Assembly (NCBI GenBank): GCA_041390125.1
Contig: JAWKQN010000012.1
Location: 152,241-216,240 of the forward strand
DNA: 64,000 nucleotides
Direction of reading: 5' to 3'
Source: Gemmatimonadota bacterium
GTDB taxonomy: Bacteria; Gemmatimonadota; Gemmatimonadetes; Longimicrobiales; Gaopeijiaceae
The translations under genes were made by a program, and so were the position numbers. Under the pieces are notes generated by a model. It ran no database searches, was not told the DNA's origin, and was given only the letters and a program-made list of their open reading frames with translations. Shown in pieces: positions 61,952-64,000 of this stretch. Position 1 is the first letter of the stretch, and each line of letters begins with the position of its first letter.

Positions 61952-62323
61952 ATGTATACCGTGAGTGCGCGCGCCCACTACGACTCCGCCCACTTCCTGC
62001 GCAACTACAAAGGCAAGTGCGAGCGGCTGCACGGGCATCGGTATGTGGTGGAGGCCGCCGTGCGTACCGAGCGCCTGAACGACTCCGGGATCGCCTTCGA
62101 CTTCGTGGAGCTCAAGCGCCACCTCCGGGAGATCGCCGGTCGGCTCGATCACCAGCTCATCAACGAGATCCCTCCCTTCGACGAGTGGGAGACCAGCGCC
62201 GAGAACCAGGCGCGCTGGTTCTACGAGGAGCTGCGCAAGGTGCTGCCGCCGGAGATCGCCACCGGTCTGGTGCACACGCGGGTCTGGGAGACTCCGGACC
62301 AGTACGCCCAATACGAGCCCTGA
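61952..62323 (+). CDS. queD: QueD-like 6-carboxytetrahydropterin synthase
   Basis: A 123-residue T-fold enzyme. The catalytic cysteine lies in GKCERLHGHRYVVEA, the QueD-type motif, with zinc histidines in SAHFLR and HGHRY. LDHQLIN carries the catalytic Asp/His. QueD makes 6-carboxy-tetrahydropterin for queuosine and other 7-deazaguanines. queC and queE are not in this window. It is distinct from the PTPS-like paralogue at 60167, whose cysteine motif is of the other type. Confidence 0.9.
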   Translation: MYTVSARAHYDSAHFLRNYKGKCERLHGHRYVVEAAVRTERLNDSGIAFDFVELKRHLREIAGRLDHQLINEIPPFDEWETSAENQARWFYEELRKVLPPEIATGLVHTRVWETPDQYAQYEP

Positions 62324-62333
62324 ACCGACGCGC

Positions 62334-62951
62334 GTGCACCTTCTCCTCACCGATCGGCTCGCCTGTCCACACTGCGGTCCCGCGTTCGGGCTGATCCTCC
62401 TGGCTCGCACCCTCGAGGAGAGACGGGTCCTGGAGGGTGAGCTGGGCTGCCCCAACTGCCGCCAGCGCTACGCGGTGCGCGCGGGGCTCGCGGACCTGCG
62501 GGCGACCGCGTCCTCGACGACGCCCCCGTCCACGCTGGAGGCCGCTACGGCGGAGGAGGCACTCCGGGTCGCCGCGCTCGTCGGGGTCCGCGAGGGTCCG
62601 GCGCAGGTCCTGTTGCACGGCCGGGCGGCCCGGTTCGCTCCGACGCTCGCCGAGCAGCTCCCCGACGTGCACTGGATCGCCGACCACCCGGCCGTCGGCT
62701 CCTGGTCGGAGCAGGCGGGCGTCGAACGTGTCCGGACGGGCGGGCGGCTTCCGTTCTTCGACCGCTCCCTCCGGGCCGTGGTGGTCGAGGGTCCGGACGG
62801 GGGCGCGCTCGCGGAAGCGTCGCGGGTCGTGCAGTCCCGGGGTCGGCTCGTGCTGCTCGATCCCGCAGCGGAGGAAGCGGGCTCCGTGGAGGCGCACGGG
62901 TTCGTTCCGCTGCTGGACGACCCGCGCGCGCGTGTCTGGGAGCGTCGTTGA
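62334..62951 (+). CDS. Zinc-ribbon protein with methyltransferase-like remnant
   Basis: A 205-residue protein, GTG 62334, 10 bases after queD. Residues 1-55 form a Trm112-like zinc ribbon with two CxxC pairs (LACPHCGPAF, LGCPNCRQRYAV). Residues 75-200 have alternating strands and helices like a class I methyltransferase half (LRAVVVEGPDGGALAEASRVV, RLVLLDPAAEEAG) but no SAM-binding GxGxG. It may be an inactive partner subunit. No closer family recognised. Confidence 0.65.
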   Translation: MHLLLTDRLACPHCGPAFGLILLARTLEERRVLEGELGCPNCRQRYAVRAGLADLRATASSTTPPSTLEAATAEEALRVAALVGVREGPAQVLLHGRAARFAPTLAEQLPDVHWIADHPAVGSWSEQAGVERVRTGGRLPFFDRSLRAVVVEGPDGGALAEASRVVQSRGRLVLLDPAAEEAGSVEAHGFVPLLDDPRARVWERR

Positions 62952-63018
62952 CCGTTGCCCGGTACGCGTTGTGTCCATATGCTTTGGACACCTTGCCTGC
63001 GGAGGGTTCGAAGCAGCG

Positions 63019-63468
63019 ATGAACTGGCTGAAGAAGCTCATCGGCGGAACGGACGGACCCAGGGGCGTCGACTACTACGCCGAGGCGATGGCGCTGTTGG
63101 ACGCGGGTAGCCTGCACGAGGCCCTGACGTCGCTCCGACTGGCGCTCAAAGACACGCCCGGCGACCCTCTGGTCCTCCAACAGATCGCCATCACGTACAC
63201 CCGCATGGGGCTCCTGGACGAAGCCGCCAAGACCTACCGGCACGTCCTCCAGAAGCACCCGGACACGCCCGGAGCCCACTATGGGCTGGCCTTCCTGCTC
63301 GTGCGGGGCGGCCATCTGCAGGCGGCCGCCGAGCACCTGCGGGCGTTCCTCGCGGGCGCACCCTCGGATCCGGCCTCCGCTCCCCATGTGACGCATGCCC
63401 GGGAGACGCTCGACGCGCTCGCGGCGATGGAGGACGAGGCGGGCGGGGCGGCGCGTGAGTCCGCCTGA
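63019..63468 (+). CDS. Tetratricopeptide-repeat protein
   Basis: A 149-residue protein of about three TPR units: YYAEAMALLDAGSLHEALTSLRLALKDTPGDP, LVLQQIAITYTRMGLLDEAAKTY and GAHYGLAFLLVRGGHLQAAAEHL. It begins MNWLKKLIGG, an amphipathic membrane-surface helix. Probably a protein-interaction scaffold. It overlaps the OsmC gene by 14 bases. Confidence 0.8.
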   Translation: MNWLKKLIGGTDGPRGVDYYAEAMALLDAGSLHEALTSLRLALKDTPGDPLVLQQIAITYTRMGLLDEAAKTYRHVLQKHPDTPGAHYGLAFLLVRGGHLQAAAEHLRAFLAGAPSDPASAPHVTHARETLDALAAMEDEAGGAARESA

Positions 63469-63910
63469 GGTCGCTCCCCCCAATCCGGTGAAGCGCGTCC
63501 GTCTGGACTGGACCGGACGCGCGGACGTCTACGAGGGGAGCGGCGCCGGCGCCGCCATCGTGATCGACGGGAGCGGCCAGGAAGGTCCCTCGCCGATGGA
63601 TGCCCTCCTGCTGGCCCTGTCCGGCTGCATGGCCATCGATGTGCGCATGATCCTGGAGAAGTCCCGGGTTCGACTGGACCGGCTGCATGTCGACGCGGTG
63701 GGAACGCGGGCGGAGAAGCCGCCCCGGCGCTTCCTCCAGATCGACCTCACCTACCGGTTGGCGGGTCCGGCCGCGGAGGACCGCCCCAAGGTGGAGCGGG
63801 CCGTACAGTTGTCCCTGGACACCTACTGCAGCGTGCTCCACTCCCTCGCACCCGACACGCGCATCAACACACGCATCGACGTGGAGGAGTCGGCCGGAGA
63901 GGGCTCGTGA
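63455..63910 (+). CDS. OsmC-family peroxidase-like protein
   Basis: A 151-residue OsmC/YhfA-type protein. GTG 63455 avoids a longer out-of-frame-looking leader. The first cysteine lies in LLALSGCMAIDVRMILE and the second in LDTYCSVLHSLAP, the usual pair for hydroperoxide reduction; GPSPMDALL is the family signature. It detoxifies organic peroxides with thiol reductants. It overlaps the next gene by four bases (GTGA). Confidence 0.9.
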   Translation: MSPPEVAPPNPVKRVRLDWTGRADVYEGSGAGAAIVIDGSGQEGPSPMDALLLALSGCMAIDVRMILEKSRVRLDRLHVDAVGTRAEKPPRRFLQIDLTYRLAGPAAEDRPKVERAVQLSLDTYCSVLHSLAPDTRINTRIDVEESAGEGS

Positions 63911-64000
63911 CCACGCTCCGCGCCTACGCCAATCCCGCTCCGGTCCCCACCGGTACGCTGGTGGAACTGTTCCTGGAGGCGTGCGACAGCTTCCCCGCGC
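63907..64000 (+). CDS. Start of a probable AMP-dependent acyl-CoA synthetase (partial)
   Basis: Thirty-one codons are visible from GTG 63907, which overlaps the OsmC stop (GTGA). The residues GTLVELFLEACDSFP resemble the opening of long-chain acyl-CoA ligases (TLVDLF...FPDRPA). The gene runs off the right edge, so the call rests on this short stretch only. Confidence 0.4.
   Translation, partial: MTTLRAYANPAPVPTGTLVELFLEACDSFPA

Overview
The window is about 70% GC and densely coded. It has no tRNA, rRNA, insertion sequence, phage gene or CRISPR array, so it reads as ordinary chromosome. The gene content suggests a Gemmatimonadota-like bacterium: a secreted sortilin/BNR-repeat protein, secreted S9, M55 and DUF1028 hydrolases, six-bladed propellers, a DUF3187 outer-membrane protein, ThyX, and a Sec-type (clade II) nitrous oxide reductase cluster. 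This placement is an inference from family content, not a phylogenetic result. Lipoproteins, an Mla lipid-transport operon and beta-barrel-like proteins indicate a two-membrane cell.

Layout. 1-18.3 kb: mostly monocistronic secreted or envelope genes (two tandem lipoproteins, PepSY protein, BNR protein, CPA2 antiporter, thioredoxin-like protein, DUF1028, glycosyltransferase, propeller, DUF3187, lgt, M55 peptidase, DUF5658, lytic transglycosylase, S9 peptidase). 18.3-21.5 kb: tRNA-binding protein, serine hydrolase and a LamG-like secreted protein. 21.6-29.3 kb: a nitrous-oxide respiration island. It holds one Rrf2 regulator on the plus strand and a seven-gene minus-strand operon, rrf2 - cytochrome c - nosZ - (NosB-like membrane domain fused to NosL) - nosD - nosF - nosY. 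The operon is preceded by a perfect 8+8 bp palindrome and a second near-copy. 29.3-34.2 kb: a tightly overlapping five-gene operon (S41-like lipoprotein, dicarboxylate symporter, class V aminotransferase, MmcQ/YjbR protein, AAC(6')-like acetyltransferase). 34.3-49.6 kb: sulfatase-fold membrane enzyme, ada, thyX, SDR, cupin, ggt, a radical SAM plus phosphoesterase pair, a degenerate PilB-like ATPase fused to a receiver domain, and a FakA-FakB fusion. 49.6-56.7 kb: rho with a small partner, mlaEFD, and a ferredoxin-NADP reductase/thioredoxin reductase pair. 56.7-64 kb: SDRs, fumC, a structured RNA with its own promoter and terminator (6S-like architecture), a pterin cluster (PTPS, folE, SDR, queD), a zinc-ribbon protein, a TPR protein, an OsmC protein and the start of a probable acyl-CoA synthetase.

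How the genes fit together. The nos island is a complete N2O-reducing module: catalytic subunit, electron-donor candidate, copper delivery/ABC maturation and an iron-sulfur-type regulator. ThyX with a FolM/PTR1-like SDR, folE and two PTPS-fold enzymes suggests a pterin/folate economy that may not depend on FolA. Several genes sit behind CTCGAC/TTGGAC - 17/18 bp - TAtnTT promoters, some only a few bases upstream of the start codon. Convergent genes are commonly separated by GC-rich hairpins that overlap or abut the stop codons.
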